Below the pieces are notes generated by a model. That model was not told where the DNA came from. It saw nothing but the letters and a program-made list of their open reading frames with translations, and searched no databases. Shown piece after piece: positions 50,415 through 60,159 of a DNA stretch of 64,000 bases (positions are counted from its first letter, which is position 1; the number at the start of each line of letters is the position of its first letter). The DNA is taken from the NCBI GenBank assembly GCA_920105625.2, contig OV050032.1, positions 127,703,829 through 127,767,828 of the forward strand. Reading direction: 5' to 3'. The DNA is from Clusia tigrina (Eukaryota > Arthropoda > Insecta > Diptera > Clusiidae). Made by a program: the position numbers and the translations under genes.

Positions 50415-52384
50415 AGACATGTGTTAACAGTATTTTACAAGTGTAAGCACAAAAATAACAACGTTAACATGTACGTATGTATATCAAATAACACACACAG
50501 CTCCGATTTTCAAACTCAATGCAAGTAGAAGTGTGCCACTTAAACTCGGGCGAATAAAATTGACGAAATGAAAATGTGCTTATTAGGCACCGTAGCCGAA
50601 TTAGGCACCATAAAGAAGAATTTTTTTAATGTTTAAATCATATACATACATACATCGAATGAAGCACCGTATAGAAAATAATAATTCAACAAAAAAAAAA
50701 ATCATGAGGCAGTTATGGGAAGGTAACATAAAACTGGCGTAGTTAACATAAACTTGACGCGTAAGCGTTATAGCCAGGCAACTGAACCGCTAGTGGATAT
50801 GGAGCATAGGGGCATCAAGAAGAGGACATACTTACTCGATAGCTGTAGAATAAGAGTGAAAAAGAAGTAGGCAATAATTTGCAAATAATAATTCGTTTTT
50901 TACTTTTAATATTAATAAAATTTGGAAATGATTAGCGGTCATTTCGTGCGCCCGGTGTAGTAGGACCACCAGTCGCCCTAGGACTCTTTCGATTCCTTGG
51001 TCTTCTGGTTTCAGCATCGATGACAGAAGGAGTTTTCACGCGAGGTCCACTGCCTCCAGATAATCGCATTTAGTTTCGACTTCTTTCAAGTAGTTGAGCA
51101 GTAGGGAGTACTTCTGAGTGTCAGCTCCACGGGGTCTATCCGGTAGGTTACGAAGTTCCTCCAAGTTCAGTGTTGCACTAGCGGGATGAATCAGTGGCAC
51201 TGACTCCTCACTCACGGTTTTAAGCACCTGAGTGAAGTTTAGTATGCAGCGTCCCAGGTTTAGATGAGCGTTCATGATGTCTGGATTGGAAGTTGACTGT
51301 GTTGAAATGCAGTGCGAAATAATGGTTTTATAGCAGATTTCGGTAAGGAACTATGCTGACATAAGGAGAAGAATGAAGCAATACGGGGTGTCTGACAGGG
51401 CCAAATGTAAGCAGCAAGTGTTGAAACGAAAAGAGTAAAAAAAAGGTTAGTTGCAACGCTGAAATATTTTACCAATGCAACCGTCGCGAAAAGAAGTAGG
51501 TCATTCTGTAGTACATGACTGCTGACAATAATTTTCATCATAGTTCCCCTACTCCCACTTTTCGGTCGCTATAAGCGGACGATACGTTTAATTATGGATG
51601 TACGAGTATACATATTAACGTATATTGAAAAACAAAGAAAAGTTAGTATATAGGTTTATACGTTGGAAAATTGGGAATCTGCAGAGATTTACATACTACA
51701 GTAGGCTACATGTAAATATACATAGATTTTTCGGTTTACCAATTAGGAAATTAGCGTGTGGGATTTGAAATGTACTTGTATATATTATATTAGAATAATA
51801 TACTTAGGTTAAAAAATTATAATATACATACTGGGCTAGTAGTAAATTGAAATTTATAGAGTAGTTAGATGCAGTGAGAAATTTGGTCATACACTGGAAA
51901 ACTTTTAGACATAAACAGGTTTATCTGGGATAGTCTTGTTGTGGGCAGAGAGGCAAATAAAATGGCTCGAAGTTGAATAGAGTTAAAATCAGTTGTTAAA
52001 GTTGAATAACTAACCGTTAAATGAAGTAAATTTAATGCCCTATATGGCTATGAAAACACATAGTCCAGTCCTCTTTTCCTCTAGGATGCACTAGCAAATC
52101 CAATAATGTAAGGAGAAAGGACGAGTGGACGTAAATTGAATGATAAAGCATTCAACTATAAAATAAGCATGTTATAATATATCCAGGATTAAGCGTATGT
52201 TTAGTGTAAAAATTTACTTTTATGTACGGTTCTAAAACATATTGGTGATGATGCTGGTTGGACAAATTACCAGACACGGACATATTACTAGAGAAAACAG
52301 GAGATGTATGGTTCGCCAAAGACTATTGGGTGATTGTTGTTGCTACGAACATAATTAAAGATCAATCTGAAGTAGTTTAAAGGC
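50415..52384 (+). other. 2-kb spacer between pol and env
   Basis: No plus-strand gene. AT-rich, with short plus-strand repeats (acatacatac at 50642-50654). The minus strand holds three adjacent open stretches (51541-51272, 51275-51036, 51017-50832). The middle one and its continuation in another frame look protein-like and are discussed as a finding. Copy 2 has no recognisable counterpart at 8.5-10.5 kb. Confidence 0.55.
51036..51275 (-). CDS. Antisense ORF in the pol-env spacer, unknown
   Basis: 79 residues from an ATG: M-N-A-H-L-N-L-G-R-C-I-L-N-F-T-Q-V, with L-N-L-E-E-L-R-N-L-P-D-R-P-R-G and Y-L-K-E-V-E-T-K-C-D-Y-L-E, helical and mixed-charge. A stop at 51036 is followed at once in another frame by T-P-S-V-I-D-A-E-T-R-R-P-R-N-R-K-S and P-R-A-T-G-G-P-T-T-P-G-A-R to a stop near 50935. 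This looks like a basic, disordered C-terminus. The strand is opposite to the element. I do not recognise a family. It could be a captured host exon, an antisense accessory ORF or chance. Confidence 0.3.
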   Translation of the reverse strand: MNAHLNLGRCILNFTQVLKTVSEESVPLIHPASATLNLEELRNLPDRPRGADTQKYSLLLNYLKEVETKCDYLEAVDLA

Positions 52385-53981
52385 ATGCAAGAGACAACGA
52401 GGAAATTATGTGAGAGACATACAGAGGACAGCGGTACTGAACTAAAGCGTAGATACGATACTTTGACACGGGAAAAAGAGGCAATAGTGAGGAGATTTCT
52501 GGAAAAAGAAAAATCACTGTCCCTAAAGGGGAGGATACGCCGGTCACTAATTGACGCTGGCACCACCGAGATTCAGATCAAATTTATGGTCTTCTACAGG
52601 ATCTTGAAAATAAACAGTCAAAGACATGGAAAAGAAGTAACTGCTAGGAAAAGAAGTAACTGGCATGAGAACAGGATATCAGGGTATACATGAAGCGGTG
52701 AATAGAACTTTCCAAGAGCTGGATCAAATGCACTCGGCATTGGAAGGCATTGGGAAGAGACAGGAGGAAGCAGAATTAAACTTAGCGGAGTCCTTCATGT
52801 TGGGGAAAGTTATTTTCGAAGAATTAATGAGCATTCAGGATCAACAACAAACAGAGATAGTGGTACTTGACGACCTCTTACATGGTAAGCTACACCCATT
52901 GATCCTAACTTCGGATGAGTTACTCCAAGCAGCGCCAACGTCGATGAGACGCATAGCATGGTATAGCGAGGCACCGGAGCGGTTCTACGAACTGGCCGAG
53001 GTTCGACCTAAAGAGCCGGAGAAGGGCTTAAGAGTCGTCATAAAGATTCCGGTGCCATTATTGGAACTATTTACGATGCACAAGGTTTACTTTATCGCCA
53101 AACGACTAAACCCAGATTGGTGCGTATTGCCAAAGACAAGATACGACTATACAGCCGCAAGCCAGGAACAGGAGCACTATGTCGGCCTGTCCATAGAGGA
53201 CTAGGAAAAATGCCGGGAGGTGGACACAGCAAAACGTTTATGTTACCATCCTGGGAAAGTAATAACCCAAATAATAGAAGTCCTGAAACATGAAAGGGAC
53301 CAGTGCGACCACATAGCCATTCCAGCAATGGGAGGAATTCTGATAGCTACCAGAACCATAAATAAATGGCTCTACCATTTTGACGACCAGGTGACGTTTA
53401 CGGCGGTGTGCTCAGACTGGACCACACGTTTGGAATTGGTGGGCACCGGTTTTATGACAATCGAAGCAGGTAGCAGAACCGTTGGTATAGGAGTAATTTT
53501 AGTACAGAAAGCTCAAGAAGAGTCGCGGTACAACTTCTTAACGTCCGTCATGGGAACAAACCGGTTAACAACAAAACTACAGGAGCTACCGGGAAATCTC
53601 AAACAAGGTGACTCTAGCCATATACCCACAACACCGGCAACAGTCTCACTCATGTATTTCCAGGATCTACGAAGAATACTAACAACAAATAGCAGAGCGA
53701 TCAGCGACTTGGTAAAAGAGTCCGAGGATGTTGAAAGAGTATCACACCTAGCCAATTCCTACGAGATAGGACGCACTTGGATGAAGGGGGTAGGCGGTAT
53801 AACCGGGCTCATCCTAGTAATAATGCTGATGACGATCCTCCTAACGAAAAAATGGTGCACAATAGTAACAGCTCTTCGGAGACTCGAATCTACCACATCA
53901 GCGGCACAGCACAACACCCACTCCGACAACGACGGCCGTCAACTGGACCAGCACGTAGCGGAGGTCGCGGTATTGCATTAG
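52385..53981 (+). pseudogene. env: env-like gene of family A (errantivirus F-type envelope)
   Basis: Three frames in order. 52385-52566: charged N-terminal subunit end with a basic R-I-R-R-S cleavage-type site (about 52538-52552). 52665-53204: helical region with heptad-like E-A-V-N-R-T-F-Q-E-L and L-D-D-L-L-H-G-K-L-H-P-L, the L-x-x-G-K-L-x-P pattern of insect errantivirus Env. 53220-53981: ectodomain end and a transmembrane segment G-G-I-T-G-L-I-L-V-I-M-L-M (about 53791-53850) with a K-K-W stop-transfer and a 45-residue tail. Frame breaks at about 52570-52660 (with a duplicated 19-bp unit) and at 53205. The signal peptide was not found. Confidence 0.72.
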
Positions 53982-54370
53982 GTTTTAGGTATAGAATAGA
54001 ATTGTGTTATTGTTTAGATGTTTGTATATACGCCAATGAGAAAAAAGAGTCAATGAAAGACCAAATTATAAAAAGGGGAATATAAAAAAAAAATGATATA
54101 TAACAATAAGAAAAAACAAAAACAAAGTAAAGGAGAAAAAACGACAAAAGGAAATAAAAACTAGAAAAAAAAATTATATGGAAAAGAAAAGAATAAAAAA
54201 AAAACCGTGATAGAACCCAAATAAGGCGATTTTAAGGAAAAAATAAATCAAATTATATTATGTACTATAGAGTTAAACGGATGCACATAATTGTTTACAG
54301 TGCAAGAAAAATATTGTAGAGATTTATTAGAAGTTAGTTGCACTAATTTCTTTTAGAAAAAGGGGAGGTA
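53982..54370 (+). other. 3' untranslated end and polypurine tract of family A copy 4
   Basis: Extremely A-rich (many runs of aaaaa). The last 160 bp match the 3' internal ends of copies 2 and 3. The purine tract aaaaaggggagg (54357-54368) lies directly before the LTR start at 54371 and would prime plus-strand DNA synthesis. Confidence 0.75.
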
Positions 54371-54811
54371 TGTTGTGAGTTAGAATCAAGCTATCGACGC
54401 GTAGTTGACTCACAGCACCGGCTTCTATTAAATTCATTAAGAGAACACATATTTTTAGGGTGCAAATATTGTAAATGAATAGTATTTATGCATTAATTAT
54501 GATGTAAGCTTTTAGGGTGTCACAGTTCCGCATTCAAGCTGACGAGGGGCATTTAGAATGCACCGACGACACTTTTACTTTCAGTAGGTCAGTTGGCTTG
54601 ACCAACTGACACCAAACAACAATTGCGTAACTACAACACCAGAAAAGTCAATACGTAGACTGTAATGTTTACTCGTAAATAGTGCGAGTATATAACAACT
54701 AGTATTTTAAAAAGTAGTGTTTATTGAAAGAGTGATTTAGGTTAACAGGTACACGCGCAGGACAAGTAGCAGGAGGACGTTCCCGACAACAATCGAATAC
54801 GGTCCCCAACA
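54371..54811 (+). repeat. 3' LTR of family A copy 4
   Basis: 441 bp, TGTTGTGAG ... CCCCAACA. It has the family landmarks in order: ttgactcacagcaccggcttc, agggtgtcacagttccgcattc, and a hairpin with 9-bp arms (gtcagttgg/ccaactgac, 54588-54610). A TATA-like agtatataacaact (54685-54698) follows, then acgttcccgacaacaat near the end. Target duplicate CGAC follows. Confidence 0.9.
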
Positions 54812-54815
54812 CGAC

Positions 54816-54934
54816 CCAGCAATTTCGGCATAGCTTACGCCTGGTTTAACTACTGATCCATCCATATTTTTGGTCTGTAGTCATAAGGGATCCTTTCTGC
54901 GTAAAGATGGTAACTTTTCAATTTTTATGGCTTT
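54816..54934 (-). pseudogene. Jockey ORF1 piece between the two LTR elements
   Basis: 119 bp that translate on the minus strand as A-I-K-I-E-K-L-P-S-L-R-R-K-D-P-L, a stop, then S-V-V-K-P-G-V-S-Y-A-E-I-A-G. V-x-P-G-x-S-Y-A-x-I-A is the typical segment after the zinc knuckles in Jockey ORF1. It links the pieces at 60160 and 42980. Confidence 0.8.
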
Positions 54935-55172
54935 TTTAGACAATTTAAGTTTTCTTTTATTTTATAGCGAAATTATTTTTTTTTCTTTTTACCGCGGTCT
55001 TGGCACCTGTTTTACGTTCGGTCGTCGGAAAAAAAACGAAGCCGGCAGCGATTGTTTTATACGTAGCTCTGTTCGATGACCGAGTGCTGCCAATAAGTGG
55101 TGCCAAGACCTAACATGCAGTTTACATGAGCTTAAGGGGTACTATACTGTGTCATAAGTTACTAGGTTTACA
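54935..55172 (-). repeat. 3' LTR of family B
   Basis: 238 bp, read on the minus strand from TGTAAACCTAGTAACTTATG to AATTGTCTAAA. Compared with 59925-60159 it has tttt for tgtt near 54977 and three extra bases (ctg) near 55088. A purine-rich or polypurine tract next to it is not obvious. Confidence 0.85.
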
Positions 55173-55288
55173 ACTCGGCCAATCTGACAGTTGATCGACC
55201 TCGATCAATTAAAGTTAGCAGCTACTTAATGTAAAGATAGAAAAATACTTAAATGTAACTTTAAAGCGTAAATAAAATATAACAATCG

Positions 55289-56422
55289 TCAAATCATAAT
55301 TTCGGTATTGCATAGTTCATCAGTGTCTTTTGCCTTATCATTTGCCTTTAATAGCCATTTTCGCATCCGAATAGCTTCTATTACCCCATCATACGGAAGT
55401 TGAGTCAATTGACAATTATCAATATCGCGTATCACATAGCGATCATTTCCCAATTTCTTATGTACTACATATGGTCCTCGATATTTAGGAACAAATTTTT
55501 TGTTCGTCCCAATGATATTGTCAACGTTTCTAATCACTACAAAATTACCAACGTCATAAGTTTTTGCTTCGGCACTATGCTTCAGAAAATATTTTAAATT
55601 ATATTCTTGAGAATTAACAATTGCATTCGCGGCACTCGTACGGATATGAGCCAAATTACGCTCACTTCCGGTATTAATTTTATTTTCTAAGTATTCTGTA
55701 AGTTCATCTACTATTTGTCCACGTTGTTCGGTGCCAAAAAGTAGCATACTTGGGGTATTTTTTGTCGTTGCGTGAACTGAGTTGTTAATTGCATATTCAA
55801 CCTGCAGTAATTTATTTGACCAATCGACATGGTTTATTGGGTTACTCAATTTTCCTAACATGGATTTAATTACCCTATTAACCCGTTCCACTTGACCGTT
55901 TGCTTGAGGGGAAGCTACGGCAACTTTTACATGTTGTATATTGTGCTTTATGAGAAAGTCTTCAAATTCTAAAGAAGTAAAACATGTTCCTCTGTCCGAA
56001 ATCACTCGTTTGGGACGGCTAAAGTAACTAAAATATTTGTCGAGAGCGGAAGTTACTTCTTTATTACTAGTTGAGTTTGTTGGATATAATTTTACAAACT
56101 TAGTGAACGCGTCAATTACCACTAAAATATGTTTTCTTTTGGAAGTTAATGACGGCAATGGACCAAAATGATCAATGTGTATAGTATCAAACGGCAATGG
56201 TAGCTTAGGAATACTATACAAATTCCGCTCACGTACTCTTACTGGTGTTGCGTACATAAGGCACTTGATGCAACTTCGTATAAATGTTTCTATTTTTTGA
56301 CGCATACCTGGAAACCAGTAATATGAACTCATCTTTTCATAACATTTATCCACAGCTTGATGTCCAATTTTTTCATGAATTAATCTAATGACGTTATCCT
56401 CCATTTCATGGGGTACATACAA
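55289..56422 (-). CDS. pol: family B integrase (Pol C-terminal part)
   Basis: 377 residues, open. Zinc region with H-E-K-I-G-H ... C-I-K-C (HHCC). The catalytic core follows: H-I-D-H-F-G-P-L (D), V-I-S-D-R-G-T-C-F-T-S (D), and S-P-Q-A-N-G-Q-V-E-R-V-N (E). The C-terminal domain has Y-D-V-G-N-F-V-V-I-R-N and K-F-V-P-K-Y-R-G-P-Y-V-V, the G-P-Y/F-type module. It belongs to the same Pol as the upstream frame but is shifted by one base at about 56440, in a run of eight A (minus strand), so a homopolymer slip or assembly error could be the cause. Confidence 0.9.
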   Translation of the reverse strand: MYVPHEMEDNVIRLIHEKIGHQAVDKCYEKMSSYYWFPGMRQKIETFIRSCIKCLMYATPVRVRERNLYSIPKLPLPFDTIHIDHFGPLPSLTSKRKHILVVIDAFTKFVKLYPTNSTSNKEVTSALDKYFSYFSRPKRVISDRGTCFTSLEFEDFLIKHNIQHVKVAVASPQANGQVERVNRVIKSMLGKLSNPINHVDWSNKLLQVEYAINNSVHATTKNTPSMLLFGTEQRGQIVDELTEYLENKINTGSERNLAHIRTSAANAIVNSQEYNLKYFLKHSAEAKTYDVGNFVVIRNVDNIIGTNKKFVPKYRGPYVVHKKLGNDRYVIRDIDNCQLTQLPYDGVIEAIRMRKWLLKANDKAKDTDELCNTEIMI

Positions 56423-57480
56423 AGCCTTACTTCCATCATTTTTTTTCTAAAAACCATTCCATCTGTAAGTTCAAAATCATCAACTTTTTTTGTTTCTAAA
56501 TTAAGTATCAATTTTTTTATGACGTCATCACGTTCCTGCGCTATTTGTATTTGAAAATCTATATCACCGGAGTCTAATATTGACGCAATTTGACACCTGC
56601 GCAGGGCATCTGCGTGGCCCATCGCGGCACCACTCCTATGTTGTATGGAATAATTGTAATTTTCAAGCTCTAAAGCCCATCTGGCAATTCTAGGGTTCAC
56701 ATTTCTTTTTTCCAACGTCAGAGTTAATGAACTACAATCCGTCACTATTTTGAAAGGAATTCCTTCCAAATAAACTCTGAATCTTCTTAGAGCATAAATT
56801 ATAGCAAGCGTTTCTAATTCAAAACTGTGATATGTAGATTCTTCCGCAGACGTTGTTTTCGAAAAGTATGAAATGGGATGCAATTTTTTGTCGTCCTGTC
56901 TTTGCAATGAGACGGCACCAAAACCTAGTGAGCTAGCATCACAGTGTAATTCAGTTTCTCTAGTTGGAGTATATATTGAAAGAATCGGCGGTTTAGCCAA
57001 TCTTGCTTTTAATTCATTGAATGACGAAATACATTTTTCGTCTAGGCAGAATTCGGAATCTCTCTTCAGTAAATTAGGTAATGGCTTTGCAATACTGGAA
57101 AAAGACGGCACAAATCGTCGAAAATATGAAAACAGACCGACGCATGAATTCAGTTCTTTCTGATTAGTCGGTATAGGATAGTTCTTTATGGCGGCGACAT
57201 GTGATTCACTTGGTGATATTCCATAAGCGGACACAGAAAAACCTAAATACTCTATTCTTTCATAACCAAACTTACACTTGGAGAGATTGAGTTTCAGTTT
57301 ACAACTCGTTATGCGTCGTAAAACCATTTCAACTAAAATTTTATGCTCGGAAAAATTCTTGCTTGCAATTAGAATATCATCCATATAAATGATTATTCTC
57401 CTATTTTCAACTAAGTCGCGAAATATGTTGTTTATAAATCGCTGAAATACTGCAGGGGCATTCTTGAGCCCAAAAGGCAT
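56423..57480 (-). CDS. pol: family B RT palm to RNase H (Pol middle part)
   Basis: Starts within M-P-F-G-L-K-N-A-P-A-V-F-Q-R-F and has I-I-Y-M-D-D-I-L-I-A-S, the RT active site. The thumb has K-C-K-F-G-Y-E-R-I-E-Y-L-G-F, the connection F-S-Y-F-R-R-F-V-P-S-F, and the RNase H motifs are L-H-C-D-A-S-S-L-G-F-G, Y-H-S-F-E-L-E-T-L-A and F-K-I-V-T-D-C-S-S-L. It is continuous with the upstream frame apart from one TAA at 57493-57495, where a Tyr codon (TAT) would restore Q-Y-E-Y-L-K-M-P-F-G. Confidence 0.9.
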
Positions 57481-57492
57481 TTTTAAATATTC

Positions 57493-58911
57493 TTACTGCC
57501 CATTAGGAGTCACAAATGCAGTATATGGGATTGACTCTTCTGACATACTAACTTGGTGAAATCCACTTTTTAGATCTAAAACAGAAAAAATTTTGCAACC
57601 TTCTAAATAGTCTATACAATATTCTATTAACGGCAGTGGATAATTGTCGCGAACAGTAATTTTATTTAACCCGCGATAGTCGACGCACATTCTTGTCTTA
57701 CCATTTTTCTTTTTAACCAATACAATGGCGGAAGCGTAGGGTGAATGACTTGGGCGTATAATACCGTCACGTTGCAACTCTTCGACAATTGATTGCACTT
57801 CTTTTCGTTCTAAATAGGAAAGACGGCGCGGCGGGCAATAAAAAGGTACATTCGAAGTTAAATGTTTTTTCATTTTAAATTCCACTGACTCCGTTTCAAT
57901 TTTTTTCGGCGATATATACGAATCTACAATTAGTTTCCTCAGTTCACCATACGAAAATTTTACTAAATTGTTATCAATATCTATTTTATCGTCAGGCGCA
58001 ATATCAATACCAAAAACATACGGAACGTCACTATTGGTGCTTGGATTATCACTTAACTCAACCTCCGTTGAAAGTCCACCCTCAAAATCATTTTTCAAAA
58101 GACCAAGGTTACTGAGAACTGAAAAAGAATTATCCAGAGGAAGAGTGCAAATATTTTTCTTTTTGTTTAAATTCATTAATTTTGCTTTATTGTAGCGTAA
58201 TTTCAAATTAGTTAAATGTATATTGAAAGAACTTAAAAAATTTCTGCCTAAAATAACTGGCATTAACATCATTTCATCCGGCAAAATTATAATATTAATA
58301 TTCTTAACTATATTTTTAAATTTAACTTCACATTGTATTTCATCAATAATTTTTAAACGGCGTCCACCAATTCCAAAATATTTGGATGATCTTGGCCTTG
58401 TAGGCAATTTTGGTTTTGAAGCACAGGATTCTCGCATAAAACTAGCCGCGCTACCGGTGTCAAAAAGAGAAAAAAATTCGTTAAAATTTGCACTCTTCAC
58501 TGAATCTATCTTAAATGCAATACCTACCAGATTAAATGTGGAGATTATGTCACTGCATTCTTCAGCTGTATCGTCGTCCTCAACTGCAGCAACTTGGAAA
58601 GCATCATCTCTATCATTGTTCATTGGTGTCTCCTTGGTCAGAATTTTCCGCGGATTGGGGCAAGAGCGGTGATCGTGGCCCATACGCCAGCACCTGAAGC
58701 ATGAACCATTTTGGCGCAGAGTATACGGGCAGTTTGGTTTGATGTGTCCGGTTTGCGAACAATTAAAACATAGAGTCACATCTTTTTCTCCACCTGGTTT
58801 CGGCACAGGATTTCTTGATGGAACTGCGCGATTTGTGACGACGGCACGAGGTATAGCAGCGGCATCACGTTTGACAGTGAAAGTCACGTTGGGGTTGGCA
58901 CGTGGAGTCAA
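57493..58911 (-). CDS. pol: family B nucleocapsid knuckles, protease and RT N-terminus
   Basis: 472 codons. Two CCHC knuckles: [14 protein letters not shown] and [14 protein letters not shown] (about 58790-58670). The protease has [12 protein letters not shown], with V-I-L-G-R-N-F-L later. The RT start has [26 protein letters not shown] and [10 protein letters not shown], then [12 protein letters not shown] (motif A with catalytic D). There is no ATG at the beginning: the frame is the direct in-frame continuation of gag across a TGA. Confidence 0.9.
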   Translation of the reverse strand: MTPRANPNVTFTVKRDAAAIPRAVVTNRAVPSRNPVPKPGGEKDVTLCFNCSQTGHIKPNCPYTLRQNGSCFRCWRMGHDHRSCPNPRKILTKETPMNNDRDDAFQVAAVEDDDTAEECSDIISTFNLVGIAFKIDSVKSANFNEFFSLFDTGSAASFMRESCASKPKLPTRPRSSKYFGIGGRRLKIIDEIQCEVKFKNIVKNINIIILPDEMMLMPVILGRNFLSSFNIHLTNLKLRYNKAKLMNLNKKKNICTLPLDNSFSVLSNLGLLKNDFEGGLSTEVELSDNPSTNSDVPYVFGIDIAPDDKIDIDNNLVKFSYGELRKLIVDSYISPKKIETESVEFKMKKHLTSNVPFYCPPRRLSYLERKEVQSIVEELQRDGIIRPSHSPYASAIVLVKKKNGKTRMCVDYRGLNKITVRDNYPLPLIEYCIDYLEGCKIFSVLDLKSGFHQVSMSEESIPYTAFVTPNGQ

Positions 58912-58917
58912 ATAACG

Positions 58918-59829
58918 TCATTGGTATCGCTTGATAAGGCGCTTCAGTTCGTCAATAGTACGCGCATTGGCCAGCAGATTCACATTAACGGCACTATTTC
59001 CAATACCGTCAATAATGAAATCGACAACTTCGGTTTCTTCAATGTCTGATTGCTTCGCTATAGCCTGCATAGTTAGTACATAACTGTGCATCGACTCGTC
59101 TTGTCGAATCCAACGACGTTGTGCTAAAATTTTGTACACATCAAGCCGGGAGACAGACACATCGAATTCGTTAATGAGATCACATTTTAAATCTTCGAAT
59201 TTTAAAGCTGAAGTGGTTGTCAGAAACAACCGTGCCGTGCCGGTAAGACAGCGTCGCAGACTCAGTAGCTTCAAGCGCTCATCGGCGCTGACAGTCTGCA
59301 TAATCTCCTCAAAATCCTCGAAAAAATGTTTCACCGTCTGGATCTGGCTGTCCCCAGAGAACTTCGGAATGGCGTGCTCGATTTCGCTGAAATCGGCTCG
59401 CTTGACGTTAGCAACCCCAGCGTTAACGTGCGGCACAGTATCTAATTGAGCAGCAGCGATTTTGCGACGGAGCTCCAGAATTTCAAACTGCTTTCTTAGT
59501 CTCTCCAGCTCAAGATCTAGTTCGTCATCGTCCATGGAGCCTGTTATAGATTCAGCATTGGTAGCATAGTTTTCAACATTTGGCGCCCCACCTGCAGCAC
59601 CTTTCAGCAAATCGGCATTGTTTCCTTCAGCACTGAGCGTATTAGTGACGTTTTTCGGCAGCTTCGAATTCACATTAGCCGGCGCTCCACCAATAACGCC
59701 TTTCGCAACATCAACTTCATCTCCATCAGCACTCGGCAAATTAGCGGAATTCTTGCGTTCTTTTGTTGTCGCCGGCAGCGGAAGCTCCTCCTTGGCATTT
59801 GCCAGCGTCTGCTTTGAGCGAGTCGTCAT
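58918..59829 (-). CDS. gag: family B Gag
   Basis: 303 residues from ATG (59829) to TGA (58918-58920). The N-terminus is low-complexity with two related G-G-A-P repeats (V-I-G-G-A-P-A-N-V-N and A-A-G-G-A-P-N-V-E-N). A coiled acidic segment follows (D-D-D-E-L-D-L-E-L-E-R-L-R-K-Q). The capsid-like domain starts I-P-K-F-S-G-D-S-Q-I-Q and has F-F-E-D-F-E-E-I-M and C-L-T-G-T-A-R-L-F-L. That is the usual gag capsid pattern of this superfamily. Zinc knuckles are not in this frame part; they follow after the stop in the same frame. Confidence 0.9.
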   Translation of the reverse strand: MTTRSKQTLANAKEELPLPATTKERKNSANLPSADGDEVDVAKGVIGGAPANVNSKLPKNVTNTLSAEGNNADLLKGAAGGAPNVENYATNAESITGSMDDDELDLELERLRKQFEILELRRKIAAAQLDTVPHVNAGVANVKRADFSEIEHAIPKFSGDSQIQTVKHFFEDFEEIMQTVSADERLKLLSLRRCLTGTARLFLTTTSALKFEDLKCDLINEFDVSVSRLDVYKILAQRRWIRQDESMHSYVLTMQAIAKQSDIEETEVVDFIIDGIGNSAVNVNLLANARTIDELKRLIKRYQ

Positions 59830-59924
59830 AATCCGGATAATCAGGATAAATAGCTTATTTTATTGAAAAAAAATTTTAATTTTATGTTTTATTGATTTGG
59901 GTTTAAACTACCCCACATCTGAGT

Positions 59925-60159
59925 TTTAGACAATTTAAGTTTTCTTTTATTTTATAGCGAAATTATTGTTTTTTCTTTTTACCGCGGTCTTGGCACCTGT
60001 TTTACGTTCGGTCGTCGGAAAAAAAACGAAGCCGGCAGCGATTGTTTTATACGTAGCTCTGTTCGATGACCGAGTGCCAATAAGTGGTGCCAAGACCTAA
60101 CATGCAGTTTACATGAGCTTAAGGGGTACTATACTGTGTCATAAGTTACTAGGTTTACA
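59925..60159 (-). repeat. 5' LTR of family B
   Basis: 235 bp, TGTAAACCTAG start on the minus strand. Target duplicate CTTT at 60160-60163. The leader on the gag side (59830-59924) contains a cagatgtggggtag segment but no clear tRNA-complementary site that I can name. Confidence 0.87.

Larger units (their letters stand above)
42981..54811 (+). mobile_element. Ty3/gypsy family A, copy 4 (full length, with env)
   Basis: 5' LTR 42981-43211, leader 43212-44808, gag 44809-46821, protease 46976-47603, RT 47570-48668, RNase H 48698-49190, integrase 49387-50414, a 2-kb ORF-poor stretch, env 52385-53981, polypurine tract and 3' LTR 54371-54811. A 4-bp target duplication CGAC flanks it (42977-42980, 54812-54815). 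It is inserted in Jockey ORF1. All genes carry frame breaks. The 11.8-kb length exceeds most insect gypsy elements because of the long leader and the pol-env spacer. Confidence 0.9.
54935..60159 (-). mobile_element. Ty3/gypsy family B (mdg3/CsRn1-like), nearly intact
   Basis: 5.2 kb with short LTRs (54935-55172 and 59925-60159), gag (59829-58918) and pol (58911-55289), no env. Flanked by CTTT on both sides (54931-54934, 60160-60163). The two LTRs differ by one substitution and a 3-bp indel, so insertion was recent. The pol gene has one nonsense codon and one frameshift. The small LTRs, two CCHC knuckles and gag-pol layout resemble the mdg3/CsRn1-like clades; the clade is an inference. Confidence 0.88.

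Noticed and set aside
58223..58672. 149-codon + strand ORF
   Set aside because: Shadow of the protease and zinc-knuckle coding sequence of family B.
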